64,000 nucleotides of DNA from Azospirillum doebereinerae (GCF_003989665.1 NZ_RZIJ01000001.1:620001-684000), one strand, 5' to 3'. Positions 29,056-39,280 are shown, numbered from the stretch's first letter. Translations and numbers: made by a program. Notes: a model not told the origin generated them from the letters alone.

Positions 29056-29769
29056 TTACGCCGAGGCGCCGGCCGGGGCCGACACGGTGGCGAGGTCCAG
29101 CTTCAGGCCGGGGCCCATGGTCGAGGACAGCGAGACCTTCTCGATGTACTGGCCCTTGGCGCCGGTCGGCTTGGCGCGGGTGATCGCGTCGACGAAGGCG
29201 CGGATGTTCTGGACCAGCGCCTCTTCCGAGAAGCTGGCCTTGCCCACGCCGGCGTGCACGATGCCGGTCTTCTCGGCGCGGAACTCGACGGCGCCGGCCT
29301 TGGCGGCCTTGACGGCGCCGGCCACGTCCATGGTCACCGTGCCCAGCTTCGGGTTCGGCATCAGGCCGCGCGGGCCCAGAACCTTACCGAGCTTGCCGAC
29401 GACGCCCATCATGTCCGGGGACGCGATGCAGCGGTCGAAGTCGATGTTGCCGGCCAGGATCTTCTCGGCCAGATCGTCGCCGCCGACCACGTCGGCGCCG
29501 GCGGCCAGAGCCTCGTCCACCTTGGGGCCGCGGGCGAAGACGGCGACGCGCACGGTCTTGCCGGTGCCGTTCGGCAGGTTCACGACGCCGCGGACCATCT
29601 GGTCGGCGTGGCGCGGATCGATGCCGAGGTTCATCGCGATCTCGATGGTCTCGTCGAACTTGGTCTTCGACCCGCTCTTCAGCAGACCGACGGCGGCCGT
29701 CAGGTCGTAGAAGCTGTCACGGTTGACGTTCTTGTAGGCGTCGGTCAGACGCTTGCCCAGCTTGGCCAT
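29056..29769 (-). CDS. rplA: 50S ribosomal protein L1
   Basis: L1-stalk protein (237 aa) that helps release deacylated tRNA. '[16 protein letters not shown]' (about 130-145) is the family signature. In E. coli it represses the L11-L1 operon. It lies 3 bp after rplK. Confidence 0.97.
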   Translation of the reverse strand: MAKLGKRLTDAYKNVNRDSFYDLTAAVGLLKSGSKTKFDETIEIAMNLGIDPRHADQMVRGVVNLPNGTGKTVRVAVFARGPKVDEALAAGADVVGGDDLAEKILAGNIDFDRCIASPDMMGVVGKLGKVLGPRGLMPNPKLGTVTMDVAGAVKAAKAGAVEFRAEKTGIVHAGVGKASFSEEALVQNIRAFVDAITRAKPTGAKGQYIEKVSLSSTMGPGLKLDLATVSAPAGASA

Positions 29770-29772
29770 GGA

Positions 29773-30207
29773 TCAGCCCTCCACCACTTCGAGGCCCATC
29801 GAGCGGGCGGAGCCGGCGATCATGGTCGCGGCGGCGTCGACGTCGTGCGCGTTCAGATCGACCATCTTCTTCTGGGCGATCTCGCGGATCTGCGAGGTCG
29901 TGACCGAGCCGACGAAACCGCCCTTGCCGGGGGTCGTCGAACCCTTGTCCTTGCCCGACGCCTTCTTGAGGAAGTAGCTGACGGGCGGGGTCTTGGTCAC
30001 GAAGGTGAAGGTGCGGTCGCCGAAGGCGGTGATGACCACGGGAATCGGCATGCCGACTTCCAGGTCCGCCGTCTTGGCGTTGAACGCCTTGCAGAACTCC
30101 ATGATGTTCAGGCCGCGCTGACCGAGCGCCGGGCCGATGGGCGGCGACGGATTCGCCTTGCCGGCCGGGACCTGCAGCTTGATGTAACCGACGATCTTCT
30201 TTGCCAT
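29773..30207 (-). CDS. rplK: 50S ribosomal protein L11
   Basis: GTPase-centre protein (144 aa) that is also needed for RelA activation. The N-terminal '[20 protein letters not shown]' (about 8-27) is diagnostic. It follows nusG by 146 bp with a hairpin between. Confidence 0.97.
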   Translation of the reverse strand: MAKKIVGYIKLQVPAGKANPSPPIGPALGQRGLNIMEFCKAFNAKTADLEVGMPIPVVITAFGDRTFTFVTKTPPVSYFLKKASGKDKGSTTPGKGGFVGSVTTSQIREIAQKKMVDLNAHDVDAAATMIAGSARSMGLEVVEG

Positions 30208-30295
30208 GTCACAACCTCCAAAGACGACGCCGCGCCAGACTGCTTGGCGTCGCGGGGTTCCGCGGTCCGGCTATGGCAAGCCTTCCGCAGCAGAA

Positions 30296-30328
30296 GAAGC
30301 CACCGACGCGAAAGGCGTCGGCAGCTTC
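30296..30328 (-). terminator. Attenuator-like hairpin between nusG and rplK
   Basis: The arms at 30296-30309 and 30315-30328 pair with one mismatch and a short loop, followed by TTCTTCTG on the minus strand. It suggests partial termination after secE-nusG or a leader for the L11 operon. Confidence 0.5.
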
Positions 30329-30353
30329 GGGAAAACACATGGAAACCTTACAC

Positions 30354-30884
30354 TCAGACCTTTTCGACCTGGGTGTATTCCAGTTCGACCGGCGTGGAGC
30401 GGCCGAAGATCGACACCGCCACCTTGAGGCGGGACTTCTCTTCGTCGACTTCCTCGACGGTGCCGTTGAAGGAGGTGAAGGGGCCGTCGCTCACACGCAC
30501 CTGCTCGCCCACCTCGAAGGTGATCGAGGGCTTGGGGCGCTCAAAGCCTTCCTGCACCTGATGGATGATCCGTTCGGCCTCGCGCTGGGAAATCGGCTGC
30601 GGCTTGCCGCCACCGCCCAGGAAGTCCGTGACCTTCGGCGTGTTCTTCACCAGCGACCAGGATTCGTCGGTCAGGTCCATCTTGACGAGGACGTAGCCGG
30701 GGAAGAACTTGCGTTCGGTGTTGATCTTGGAACCCCGGCGCACTTCGACCACTTCCTCGGTCGGGACCAGGATTTCCTCGAACTTGTCCTCAAGGCCCTT
30801 CTGCGCCGCCTTTTCGCGGATCGCCTGGGAGACCTTCTTCTCGAAACCCGAATACACGTGCACCACGTACCAGCGCGCAGCCAT
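30354..30884 (-). CDS. nusG: Transcription termination/antitermination factor NusG
   Basis: Universal elongation factor (176 aa) linking RNA polymerase to Rho or to ribosomal S10. The NGN domain begins ARWYVVHVYSGFEKKV and includes 'FFPGYVLVKMDL'. The C-terminal KOW domain has 'VRVSDGPFTSFNGTVEEVD' (about 128-146). It starts 3 bp after secE. Confidence 0.97.
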   Translation of the reverse strand: MAARWYVVHVYSGFEKKVSQAIREKAAQKGLEDKFEEILVPTEEVVEVRRGSKINTERKFFPGYVLVKMDLTDESWSLVKNTPKVTDFLGGGGKPQPISQREAERIIHQVQEGFERPKPSITFEVGEQVRVSDGPFTSFNGTVEEVDEEKSRLKVAVSIFGRSTPVELEYTQVEKV

Positions 30885-30887
30885 GTC

Positions 30888-31085
30888 TTAAGCCCCCAGT
30901 CCAAGGATCAAGCGAACGGCAACCGCCAGCACCTGATCGACGACGAGGAAGAACAGGGCGGCCAGCACGACCATGACGAAGACCATGGCGGTGGTGATGC
31001 CGGTTTCCTTGCGGGTCGGCCAGGTGACCCTGGCAACCTCGCGGCGGACCTCGCGCGCGAATTCTGCGGGATTGACTTTAGCCAT
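30888..31085 (-). CDS. secE: Preprotein translocase subunit SecE
   Basis: Small essential Sec component (65 aa) that clamps SecY. An amphipathic cytoplasmic helix with 'EVARVTWPTRKET' (about 16-28) is followed by a single transmembrane helix (about 33-58). This is the short one-helix form. It lies between tRNA-Trp and nusG, the usual bacterial arrangement. Confidence 0.95.
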   Translation of the reverse strand: MAKVNPAEFAREVRREVARVTWPTRKETGITTAMVFVMVVLAALFFLVVDQVLAVAVRLILGLGA

Positions 31086-31156
31086 CGTGCGAACCGTGCG
31101 AGCTCCGGAGCGACTGGAAGGGCGCCGCTTCTACCCAATTCATTATCAAGACGGGA

Positions 31157-31232
31157 TGGCAGGAGTGGAGGGGCTCGAACCCGCAACCCCCGGTTTTGGA
31201 GACCGGTGCTCTACCAATTGAGCTACACTCCT
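31157..31232 (-). tRNA. trnW: tRNA-Trp (CCA anticodon)
   Basis: On the minus strand the acceptor arms AGGAGTG/CACTCCT pair fully. The anticodon loop CTCCAAA gives CCA, the T loop GGTTCGAGCC is standard, and the discriminator G is followed by an encoded CCA end. Length 76 nt. It lies between tuf and secE. Confidence 0.97.
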
Positions 31233-31313
31233 ATCGCCGTCCGGCCGAAGCTCCCGAGGGAGCCAAGGCTTTGTACCGGAAGCGCTAACGCAACAACCTG
31301 CCCTTTGAACCGA

Positions 31314-31341
31314 CCCCCGCCGGGCTTCCGTCCGGCGGGGG
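31314..31341 (-). terminator. Terminator-like hairpin after tuf copy 2
   Basis: A perfect 10-bp GC stem (31314-31323 with 31332-31341) with an 8-base loop lies between tuf and tRNA-Trp. The U-run is missing, so it may instead guide tRNA processing or be a weak terminator. Confidence 0.45.
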
Positions 31342-31357
31342 AGGCAGGCTTATAGCA

Positions 31358-32548
<1,191 letters not shown>

Positions 32549-32628
32549 CGCTTTGGTCTTTCGTTCCCGACGTTCCGGACGCACAACATGGCCCGGCCGG
32601 GATCGGTCATCCGTGGCGCGCGCGGGTT

Positions 32629-32702
32629 GGAGCGGGTGAGGGGAATCGAACCCCCGTCGTAAGCTTGGAAGGCTTCTGCTCTACCATTGAGCTACACCCG
32701 CC
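32629..32702 (-). tRNA. trnG: tRNA-Gly (TCC anticodon)
   Basis: On the minus strand the acceptor arms GCGGGTG/CACCCGC pair fully. The anticodon loop CTTCCAA gives TCC. The discriminator is T and CCA is encoded. Length 74 nt, upstream of tuf copy 2. Confidence 0.97.
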
Positions 32703-32765
32703 ACGCCATCCCGCCGGCGCGACCGTCCGGGGCAACTCGATCACGGACAAGCCGTGGAAAGTAAA

Positions 32766-32851
32766 TGGTGGAAGGGACTGGATTTGAACCAGTGTACGCT
32801 TACGCGGGCAGATTTACAGTCTGCTGCCTTTAACCACTCGGCCACCCTTCC
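32766..32851 (-). tRNA. trnY: tRNA-Tyr (GTA anticodon)
   Basis: On the minus strand the acceptor arms GGAAGGG/CCCTTCC pair fully. The anticodon loop CTGTAAA gives GTA. The long variable arm typical of class II tRNAs is present, with discriminator A and encoded CCA. Length 86 nt. It is the first element of the tRNA-tuf-secE run. Confidence 0.97.
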
Positions 32852-32991
32852 GTTCCGCTCCAGGCTGGGCCCGTCGCGGAGTTCGGCACTATCCCCATTT
32901 TTCGGGCCTTGTCAACAAGGCTTAAGCAGTCCACACCAGAAAAAATTCGATACGCCGTTCCGGCGCCTCCTCCCTCCTCCTTGCGGGTAGC

Positions 32992-33831
32992 ATGACACGT
33001 TCCAAATCCCCCTCCCCCGCTTCGCACGCCGGCCGCCCCACGGCCAAGCCCCAGGCCGGGGCCGCCAAGCTCTCCGCGTCCAAGGGCGCGCAGGGCGTCT
33101 GGCTCTACGGCCTGCACCCGGTCGCCGCCGCCTGGACCAACCCGGAGCGGCGCATCCATCGGCTGGTCGTCACGGAAGCCGGCCGCGCGTCGCTCGACGG
33201 CGTGCTGACGCAGGGGCGCGCCGCCGGCCTGACCCGGCCGGGCGTCATGGTGGTGGAGAAGGCGGAGCTCGACCGCATGATGCCGGCCGGCGCCGTGCAC
33301 CAAGGCGTGGCGGTGGACGCCGCCCCCCTGCCCGAGGTCGGCATCGACGACCTCTGCAACGAGCTGGCCGCCGAGTCGCACGCCGTCATCGTCGTGCTCG
33401 ACCAGGTCACCGACCCGCACAACGTCGGCGCCATCCTGCGCTCGGCCGCCGCCTTCGGCGCCAAGGCGGTGGTGGTCACCGAACGCCACGCCCCGGAGAC
33501 CACCGGCGTGCTCGCCAAGAGCGCGTCCGGCGCGCTGGAGGTGGTTCCGCTGGTGCGGGTGACCAACCTCGCCCGCGCGCTGGAGGAGCTGCAACAGGCG
33601 GGCTTCTGGAGCGTCGGGCTGGCCGAATCGGGGAAGGGCACGCTGGCCCAGTTCGACCTGACCGGCAAGACGGCGCTGGTGATGGGCGCCGAAGGCAGCG
33701 GGCTGCGGCGGCTGACGATGGAGCGCTGCGACGGGATCGCCCGACTGCCGACCGGCGGCCCGGTCGGCAGCCTGAACGTCTCCAACGCGGCGGCGGTGGC
33801 GCTGTACGAGGTGGCGCGCCTGCGCGTGTAA
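32992..33831 (+). CDS. rlmB: 23S rRNA (guanosine-2'-O-)-methyltransferase, TrmH/SpoU family
   Basis: SPOUT-fold methyltransferase of 279 aa, most like RlmB, which 2'-O-methylates G2251 in the 23S P loop. The N-terminal L30e-like substrate domain (about 35-115) contains 'VWLYGLHPV'. The three SpoU motifs follow: 'DPHNVGAILRSAAAFG' (about 141), 'VMGAEGSGL' (about 230) and 'LNVSNAAAVALYE' (about 260). A basic Ser/Pro-rich tail of about 33 residues precedes the fold. It is divergent from the tRNA-tuf operon. Confidence 0.9.
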   Translation: MTRSKSPSPASHAGRPTAKPQAGAAKLSASKGAQGVWLYGLHPVAAAWTNPERRIHRLVVTEAGRASLDGVLTQGRAAGLTRPGVMVVEKAELDRMMPAGAVHQGVAVDAAPLPEVGIDDLCNELAAESHAVIVVLDQVTDPHNVGAILRSAAAFGAKAVVVTERHAPETTGVLAKSASGALEVVPLVRVTNLARALEELQQAGFWSVGLAESGKGTLAQFDLTGKTALVMGAEGSGLRRLTMERCDGIARLPTGGPVGSLNVSNAAAVALYEVARLRV

Positions 33832-33900
33832 GGCTTGTTCCGGAGGCGGCGGGACGCTACTGTGGCGCCCGCCGGCCATCAACGGGCCGGCGACGAGCGG

Positions 33901-33975
33901 GCCGGATTAGCACAGCGGTAGTGCAGCGGTTTTGTAAACCGAAGGTCACGGGTTCAAATCCTGTATCCGGCACCA
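33901..33975 (+). tRNA. trnT: tRNA-Thr (TGT anticodon)
   Basis: Acceptor arms GCCGGAT/ATCCGGC pair fully. The anticodon loop TTTGTAA gives TGT, the T loop GGTTCAAATCC is standard, and discriminator A is followed by encoded CCA. Length 75 nt. Confidence 0.97.
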
Positions 33976-34114
33976 GCTCCCCCTCGCCTTCGGTAGGGCA
34001 TCTTCAGGCAAAGCCTCGCGAATCGGGGAACCCAACACTTCCCTGACGGTTGGACGTAAGCGGTCTCGACATGGCCGTGCCGTCCGATCCATGCCGACGC
34101 GAGGTTGAACACCG

Positions 34115-34363
34115 ATGACCGATTCCAAGCACTCTCCCCCTGCCCCTTCCACCGCCGAAACGAACCGCCTGCGCGACGCGATCGACCGCGGGCTGACCGG
34201 CGACAAGGTGCCGGCCTCCGATCCGGCGGCGGCGCCGCTGGGGACCGACGACGAGGCGGCCGGAACGACGCCGCCCCTCTTCGACGCGCGGGACGCGGTG
34301 GTCCCGGAGGACCAGCGCACCCCGCCGGGTCAGAAGAAGGGCGGAAACACGTTCGAGACCTGA
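34115..34363 (+). CDS. Small hydrophilic conserved protein
   Basis: 82-aa acidic soluble protein with no signal peptide or membrane segment. The core 'LRDAIDRGLTGDKVPASDPA' (about 19-38) and 'APLGTDDEAAGT' resembles small uncharacterised proteins I recall from alphaproteobacteria; no function is known to me. It probably is natively unfolded apart from one short helix. It stands alone between tRNA-Thr and the convergent polysaccharide-export gene. Confidence 0.7.
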   Translation: MTDSKHSPPAPSTAETNRLRDAIDRGLTGDKVPASDPAAAPLGTDDEAAGTTPPLFDARDAVVPEDQRTPPGQKKGGNTFET

Positions 34364-34412
34364 GGGCGAGATCTGCGGGCGCGGCGAAACGCCGCGCCGG
34401 TCGTCCTGCCGA

Positions 34413-34994
34413 TCAGAAGTAACGCTCCGGCACGCGGACCACGTCGTCGGGCATCACCGTGGTGGTGATCGGCGCCTTGCGAAGCTCCTTCTTCGGGTCG
34501 CTGCCGCGCGTGATGAAGATGTAGTCCTCCTTGGCGCGGTAGGTGTAGCCGCCGGCCATGGCGACCGCCGACAGGGCGGTCATGCCGTTCTGGAACTGGT
34601 ACTGGCCGGGGTTGCGCACCTCGCCCAGGATGAAGAACGGGCGGTGGTTCATCACCTCGACGTTGACCTTGGCGTCCCGCACGTAGCCCTGAGACAGCTT
34701 GGTGGCGATCTCCTTCTCCACCTCGCGCGTGGTGCGGTCCTTGGCCGCCACGTCGCCGATCAGCGGCATGGCGACCTTGCCGGCGCCGTCGACGCGGAAT
34801 TCGCCGGACAGCTGCTCCTCGCCGAACACGATCACCCGCAGCGCGTCGCCCGATCCCAGACGGTAGTCCGTCACCTGGGCGGCGCTGGCCGTCTCCATCG
34901 GGGCGTCCATGCCGGCACAGCCCGCCATGGCAACGGCAAGCGCGGCCAACCCCACACCCCGACCGAGCACGCGGAACACATGACGTCGATTCAT
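34413..34994 (-). CDS. Polysaccharide export outer-membrane lipoprotein (Wza-like)
   Basis: 193-aa secreted lipoprotein: signal peptide with lipobox MAGC, Cys26 being the acylated residue and Ala at +2 (outer-membrane sorting). A Poly_export domain follows ('YRLGSGDALRVIVFGEEQLS', about 43-62), then one SLBB-type domain ('FFILGEVRNPGQYQFQNGMT'). It lacks the second SLBB and C-terminal membrane helix of E. coli Wza (379 aa), so it is the short form seen in Wzx/Wzy systems such as GumB. It lies downstream of the beta-barrel gene and probably serves the same export system. Confidence 0.88.
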   Translation of the reverse strand: MNRRHVFRVLGRGVGLAALAVAMAGCAGMDAPMETASAAQVTDYRLGSGDALRVIVFGEEQLSGEFRVDGAGKVAMPLIGDVAAKDRTTREVEKEIATKLSQGYVRDAKVNVEVMNHRPFFILGEVRNPGQYQFQNGMTALSAVAMAGGYTYRAKEDYIFITRGSDPKKELRKAPITTTVMPDDVVRVPERYF

Positions 34995-35189
34995 CCCTAA
35001 ACCCCTTCCCTGGCTCGCGGAGGCCGGGAACGGTCCCTCCGCTTTCGGTGGGCACGGTCCGGCGTCCTATGGTCACGCTCTCCTGAACTCGTGATCAGCC
35101 TATCAACTCGCAAGCGCTTGGGAAAAAGTGGAGAGGAATTACCGCCTTCGGGCCAAAATCCGCGGCTCCTTAGGGGTAATCCCCCACGC

Positions 35190-35222
35190 AAAAAGGCGCC
35201 CGTCGTAAGACGGACGCCCTTT
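35190..35222 (-). terminator. Terminator between the beta-barrel gene and the export lipoprotein gene
   Basis: A stem of about 13 bp with one mismatch and one bulge (35192-35204 with 35209-35222) and loop TTAC is followed on the minus strand by TTTTTG. It should end most transcription from the upstream gene, so the export lipoprotein may have its own promoter in 34995-35189. Confidence 0.75.
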
Positions 35223-35264
35223 CGCCGAAATGGCCCTAAGGCCGAGCCCAGGTAAAGCTCAGGC

Positions 35265-36533
35265 CTACATCTGCGCGCCGAGGCGCAGATACACGAGGTT
35301 GTCGGTGTAGCCGATGTTGGTGACGTCGGAATTGCGCTTCTCGTAGGTGTAGCCGCCGGTCAGGAACAGGTTGCGGCTGAACTGGTAGGTCGCGCCTGCG
35401 CCGGCCGTGTAGATGTCGTCCTTGCGGCTGTTGCCGTTGAAATCGTCGCGGCGGTACTGGGCGCGGGCGTTCAGTAGCAGGGTGCGCAGAAGCTCGTGGT
35501 CGACGCCGACCGCGACGATCGTGCGCTCGTAGCTCGACGCCGTGCCGAGGCCCAGGCTGCTGCTCGTCTCGCGGATCTGCCGGCTGAGCGAGCCGGTGAT
35601 GGTGGTCAGCTGCGTCACCGACCAGTTCACCCGGCCGCCGAGCGCCAAGCCGCCGAAATCCTTCAACCGCGAATCTTCGTAGTTGCGGGCGAGATAGCCG
35701 GCATAAAGCTCGCCGGTGATCAGCCCGGTCAGCTCGCCGGTCACGCCGCCGACGATCTCGTAGCCGTCCGAGTCGCGGTTGACGTTGTTGAAGTCGCGGT
35801 CGCGGCGGTGGCGCGTCCAGGAATAAGTGCCTTGGACGAAGGTCTCGTAGCCCTCGATGAACTCGTAGCCGACGCGGCCGGTGCCGGCGTATTCCCAGCG
35901 GTCGCGGTCGCCTTGACGGGCGATGCCGCCGCTGCGTATCCCGACATCGTCGTATTCGGAATACTGCGCCGTGCCGGACAGGCGGGCGCGCAGACGGTTG
36001 AAGCGCTGGGTGTAGCCGACCTCGCCGCCGCTCTGGGTGTAGGTCACCGGCTCGACGTAGCCCGACAAGCTGTCGATGTCGCCGCGTCCCTCATGGTTGC
36101 GGCGGTGGTAGAGCGTGGCGTCGGCCGCCCCGCTCTTGCTCACGTCGTAGCGGCCGTCGGCCTGGAACGCGTAGTCGGTGTAGTTCTCGCTGGAGTAATC
36201 CTGGTACCGGCCGGCGTTGGCCGAGGCCGAGAAGTTCAGGGCATGGGCGGAGAAGTCGGACCGGATGTCGAGTCGCGGCTGCACCGTCCAGATGATGTCG
36301 TCCTGCTTGTTGGCGTCGGACGCGAAGACGTTGGTGTCATAGATCGCGCCGGCTTCCAGGCGCGGCAGGAAGCGGAACGACCCGGCACGGATGCCAAGCT
36401 GCTCCAACTCCGGGCGGCGGCGCTCCAGCACGGTCTCGCCACGCTGGAGATCGTCCTGGGCGACGGCGGGAAGCGAGGTCAACCCGGTCGAGGCGAGCGC
36501 CAGGGCGAGAACGGACAGGGTGCTGATCTTCAT
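35265..36533 (-). CDS. Outer-membrane beta-barrel protein of the exopolysaccharide type
   Basis: 422-aa protein with a cleavable signal peptide (residues 1-26, ending AVAQ). After it come alternating polar/aromatic strands typical of an OM barrel, about 16-18 by eye, and the final strand 'TDNLVYLRLGAQM'. Frequent 'GYEF', 'YSWTRHRRDRD' and 'YEIVGGVTGEL' patterns suit the BBP2/outer-membrane-beta-barrel family found beside polysaccharide-export genes. The ATG at 36533 directly precedes the signal peptide. Its likely role is export of a secreted polysaccharide with the adjacent lipoprotein; the substrate is unknown. Confidence 0.78.
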   Translation of the reverse strand: MKISTLSVLALALASTGLTSLPAVAQDDLQRGETVLERRRPELEQLGIRAGSFRFLPRLEAGAIYDTNVFASDANKQDDIIWTVQPRLDIRSDFSAHALNFSASANAGRYQDYSSENYTDYAFQADGRYDVSKSGAADATLYHRRNHEGRGDIDSLSGYVEPVTYTQSGGEVGYTQRFNRLRARLSGTAQYSEYDDVGIRSGGIARQGDRDRWEYAGTGRVGYEFIEGYETFVQGTYSWTRHRRDRDFNNVNRDSDGYEIVGGVTGELTGLITGELYAGYLARNYEDSRLKDFGGLALGGRVNWSVTQLTTITGSLSRQIRETSSSLGLGTASSYERTIVAVGVDHELLRTLLLNARAQYRRDDFNGNSRKDDIYTAGAGATYQFSRNLFLTGGYTYEKRNSDVTNIGYTDNLVYLRLGAQM

Positions 36534-36962
36534 GGAGTCACCGCGCTTGGCTGGAATCGGTCGGCTCGAAACGGCCCGCCTGCTCCGTCGGCGGTCGCCC
36601 GGCGATCCGCGAGGATCACGGGGGCGCCGGGCGGAGGGCCGGCTCTCGTGGCGGGCGCCGCGTCCTCGTGGATGCGACGTCGCCCCAACAAGACACAACA
36701 CTGCGTGCTTCCAGCGCAACAGTGAAGCCGGGGCGTGGCTGTTTTTGGGGCGACCTGTGGTGTCGGCGCAACAAGAGACGACTCGGTTCGAAAGAAACCA
36801 CGCGCCTTCATCGGAATTTGGGCAGGGAAAGGCTACGGCGCGCTAAGACCAAAGACATACGAAAACCAATCGAGACGGAGTGCCGAGTCGGAGATGGACT
36901 TGGAACCCGGCGGGACCGGCCGCCGTTGATCGGACACCCCCTCGATCACCGGAGCCGCCGTC
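36534..36962. other. Divergent intergenic region with repeats upstream of the beta-barrel gene
   Basis: No gene is evident in these 429 bp. The region is less GC-rich than its surroundings. It holds an inverted repeat GTCGCCCCA/TGGGGCGAC (36679-36687 and 36746-36754). It also holds two near-direct copies of CAACAAGA(C/G)AC(A/G)AC at 36686 and 36769. These look like regulatory sites for the barrel gene and perhaps for the small proline-rich frame downstream. Confidence 0.4.
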
Positions 36963-37136
36963 ATGCCCCAACGACTCGACACCCCGCCGCCGCCCAAGTC
37001 ACCCCAGCGTCCAGCGGACGACCAGATGCCGGGCTACACGCCGGGCGCCGTTCCCCCGCCCGAAGGCGAAGCCCCGCCCACCCCCGCCGAAGGGACCGCG
37101 CCGCCCGACACCTATCCGCCCAAACAGAAGCCCTGA
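36963..37136 (+). CDS. Possible proline-rich small protein
   Basis: A 57-codon frame starting ATG, with a GGAG about 10 bases upstream, strong G/C preference in third positions, and about one third proline (PTPPPPKSP-like and PPEGEAPPTPAEG segments). There is no signal peptide or membrane helix. It could be a short disordered protein or a chance frame in GC-rich DNA. No family recognised. Confidence 0.45.
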   Translation: MPQRLDTPPPPKSPQRPADDQMPGYTPGAVPPPEGEAPPTPAEGTAPPDTYPPKQKP

Positions 37137-37445
37137 CCAGCCGGCCCGCCGTTGCCCCGCCGAAGATGTCCGGGGCCGGCGGCACCGTCCGCGCGAACAT
37201 TTTCCCGCCTCGGTTTTCTTTCGGTTATCGAAAGGAGTAGGCGCCGCGACTGTGTCCCTATGCCGCATCCGCGAAGGTTGCTCCGCGATTGTTGCCTTCC
37301 TAACCTCCGACTCCACGGAACGCACTGAACGACGCGACGGGTTCGCTTAGAAGACCCCGCGTCTTCGCCGCCGGGAGCCGCGCTCCGGACCCGCACCGCC
37401 TTCGCCCGGATCGAAGGCGGGCGTGAACCGACTCGCGTGTGCCCC
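37137..37445. other. Intergenic region upstream of the MarR gene
   Basis: 309 bp without a visible gene. The only structure noted is a 6-bp perfect hairpin CTTTCG/CGAAAG at 37218-37234. A promoter for the MarR gene is expected here, but no clear -35/-10 pair can be named. Confidence 0.4.
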
Positions 37446-37886
37446 ATGGACGACTTCGGCCGACCGCCTCCCGACGACTACCAGCTGGCCGTCCAGGTGC
37501 ATCACCGCCTTCGCCGCGCCCACCAGCGCGCGTCGGCCATCTTCCTCGACACCATCGGCGACACCCAGCTGACCCCCACCCAATGGGCGGCGCTCGCCAC
37601 CCTGCACGGTGAGGGCCCGCTGTCGCAGAACCAGCTCGGCCGCCTGACCTACATGGACCCGGCGACCACCCAGGGCGTCATCCTGCGGCTGGTGGAGCGC
37701 GGTCTGGTGGAACGCCAGCCCGATCCGCAGGACCGGCGGCGCACCAGCGTGCGGCTGACCCGCGTCGGGCAAGCCATGGTCGTCGACCGGATCCACGACG
37801 CCGCCGCCGTTCACGACCGCACGCTCGAACCCCTGTCGATGGACGAGCGGACGGTCTTCCTGGGGCTGCTCGCCAAGCTGATGTGA
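37446..37886 (+). CDS. MarR-family transcriptional regulator
   Basis: 146-aa winged-helix regulator. The dimerisation helices are followed by the HTH ('LTPTQWAALATLHGEGPLSQ', then 'NQLGRLTYMDPATTQGVI') and the wing with 'LVERQPDPQDRRRTSVRLT', the canonical DxRR signature. The ATG at 37446 is chosen; a GTG three codons upstream is possible. No obvious ribosome site is seen for either. It sits 158 bp before a same-strand ABC importer operon and may control it in response to an aromatic or similar ligand; that is inference. Confidence 0.88.
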   Translation: MDDFGRPPPDDYQLAVQVHHRLRRAHQRASAIFLDTIGDTQLTPTQWAALATLHGEGPLSQNQLGRLTYMDPATTQGVILRLVERGLVERQPDPQDRRRTSVRLTRVGQAMVVDRIHDAAAVHDRTLEPLSMDERTVFLGLLAKLM

Positions 37887-38044
37887 GGACGGGCGCGCAG
37901 GGCTTTCGGGCGGCTTTCCGGCGGCCGGCGCCTTTGGAGCGATGACTTTTGCGCGGGGTTTGCTATGAACGCGGGGCGGACGGACGGAAACGGACGGACG
38001 CGCCGTCCAGTTCTGTCCACCCCCAACGCCGGAACGCCCGCAGC

Positions 38045-39280
38045 ATGATGAACCGCCGTCAGACCCTTTCGCTGCTGGGCGCCGCCGCGCTCGCCGCCCC
38101 GCTGGCCGCAGCCGTGCCTGCTCTGGCCCAAACCGCTCCGGCGCAAACCGGCCCGATCCGCGTCGGCGAGATCAACAGCTACACCGGCCTGCCCGCCTTC
38201 ACGATCCCCTACCGCCAGGGCTGGCAGCTCGCGGTCGAGCAGGTCAACGCCAAGGGCGGATTGCTCGGCGGGCGCAAGCTGGAGGTGATCTCGCGCGACG
38301 ACGCCGGCAAGCCCGACGACGCCGTGCGCGTCGCGCAGGAACTGTTGAGCAACGAGAAGGTCGAGCTGCTGGCGGGCACCTACTTCTCGCACATCGGGCT
38401 GGCGGTGGCCGATTTCGCCGCGCGCAACAAGATCCCCTTCGTCGCCGCCGAGCCGCTGACCGACGCCATCACCTGGTCCAAGGGCAACCGCTACACCTTC
38501 CGCCTGCGCCCCAGCACCTACATGCAGGCGTCGATGCTGGTGGAGGAGGCGGCGAAGCTGCCGGCCAAGCGCTGGGCGACGGTGTCCCCCAACTACGAAT
38601 ACGGCCAGTCGGCGGTGACGTGGTTCAAGCAGCTGCTCAAGGAAAAGCGTCCCGACGTGGAGTTCGTCGCCGAGCAATGGCCGGCGCAGGGCAAGCTGGA
38701 GGCCGGGCCGACCGTGCAGGCGCTGGCGGCGTCCAGCCCCGACGCGATCTTCAACGTCACCTTCGGCGCCGACCTCGCCAAGCTGGTGCGCGAGGGCGAG
38801 GGGCGCGGGTTGTTCAAGAACCGCAGCGTGGTCAGCCTGCTGACCGGCGAACCGGAATACCTCGACCCGATGAAGGACGAGGCGCCGGAGGGCTGGATCG
38901 TCACCGGCTACCCGCAGGAGCAGATCGACACCCCCGAGCACAAGGCGTTCCGCGACGCCTACACCGCGCGCTTCAAGGAGGCGCCGCGCCAGGGCTCGGT
39001 GGTCGGCTACGCCACGCTGACCGCCATCGCCGCCGCCGTGGAGAAGGCCGGCTCGACCGATCCGGAAAAGCTGGTGGAAGCGCTGAGCGGCCTGTCGATT
39101 TCCAGCCCCTTCGGGCCGGTCGTCTTCCGCGCCTCCGACCATCAGGCGACGATGGGCGCCTATGTCGGCACCACCACGGTGAAGGACGGGCGCGGCGCGA
39201 TGAAGGACTGGCGCTACGCCGACGGCGCCGCCTATCTGCCGAGCGACGAGGCGGTGCGCGCGCTGCGACCGGCGAACTGA
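38045..39280 (+). CDS. ABC transporter substrate-binding protein, branched-chain amino acid type
   Basis: Periplasmic binding protein of 411 aa (Peripla_BP_6/LivK-like). The N-terminus has a twin-Arg signal (NRRQTLSLLG, then an Ala-rich core ending ALAQ), suggesting Tat export. The mature start 'IRVGEINSYTGLPAFT' and 'GGLLGGRKLEVISRDDAGKP' are the LivK-type signatures. The substrate may be an amino acid, amide or aromatic acid. The start is one of two adjacent ATG codons (38045 or 38048). First gene of a four-gene importer operon. Confidence 0.88.
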   Translation: MMNRRQTLSLLGAAALAAPLAAAVPALAQTAPAQTGPIRVGEINSYTGLPAFTIPYRQGWQLAVEQVNAKGGLLGGRKLEVISRDDAGKPDDAVRVAQELLSNEKVELLAGTYFSHIGLAVADFAARNKIPFVAAEPLTDAITWSKGNRYTFRLRPSTYMQASMLVEEAAKLPAKRWATVSPNYEYGQSAVTWFKQLLKEKRPDVEFVAEQWPAQGKLEAGPTVQALAASSPDAIFNVTFGADLAKLVREGEGRGLFKNRSVVSLLTGEPEYLDPMKDEAPEGWIVTGYPQEQIDTPEHKAFRDAYTARFKEAPRQGSVVGYATLTAIAAAVEKAGSTDPEKLVEALSGLSISSPFGPVVFRASDHQATMGAYVGTTTVKDGRGAMKDWRYADGAAYLPSDEAVRALRPAN

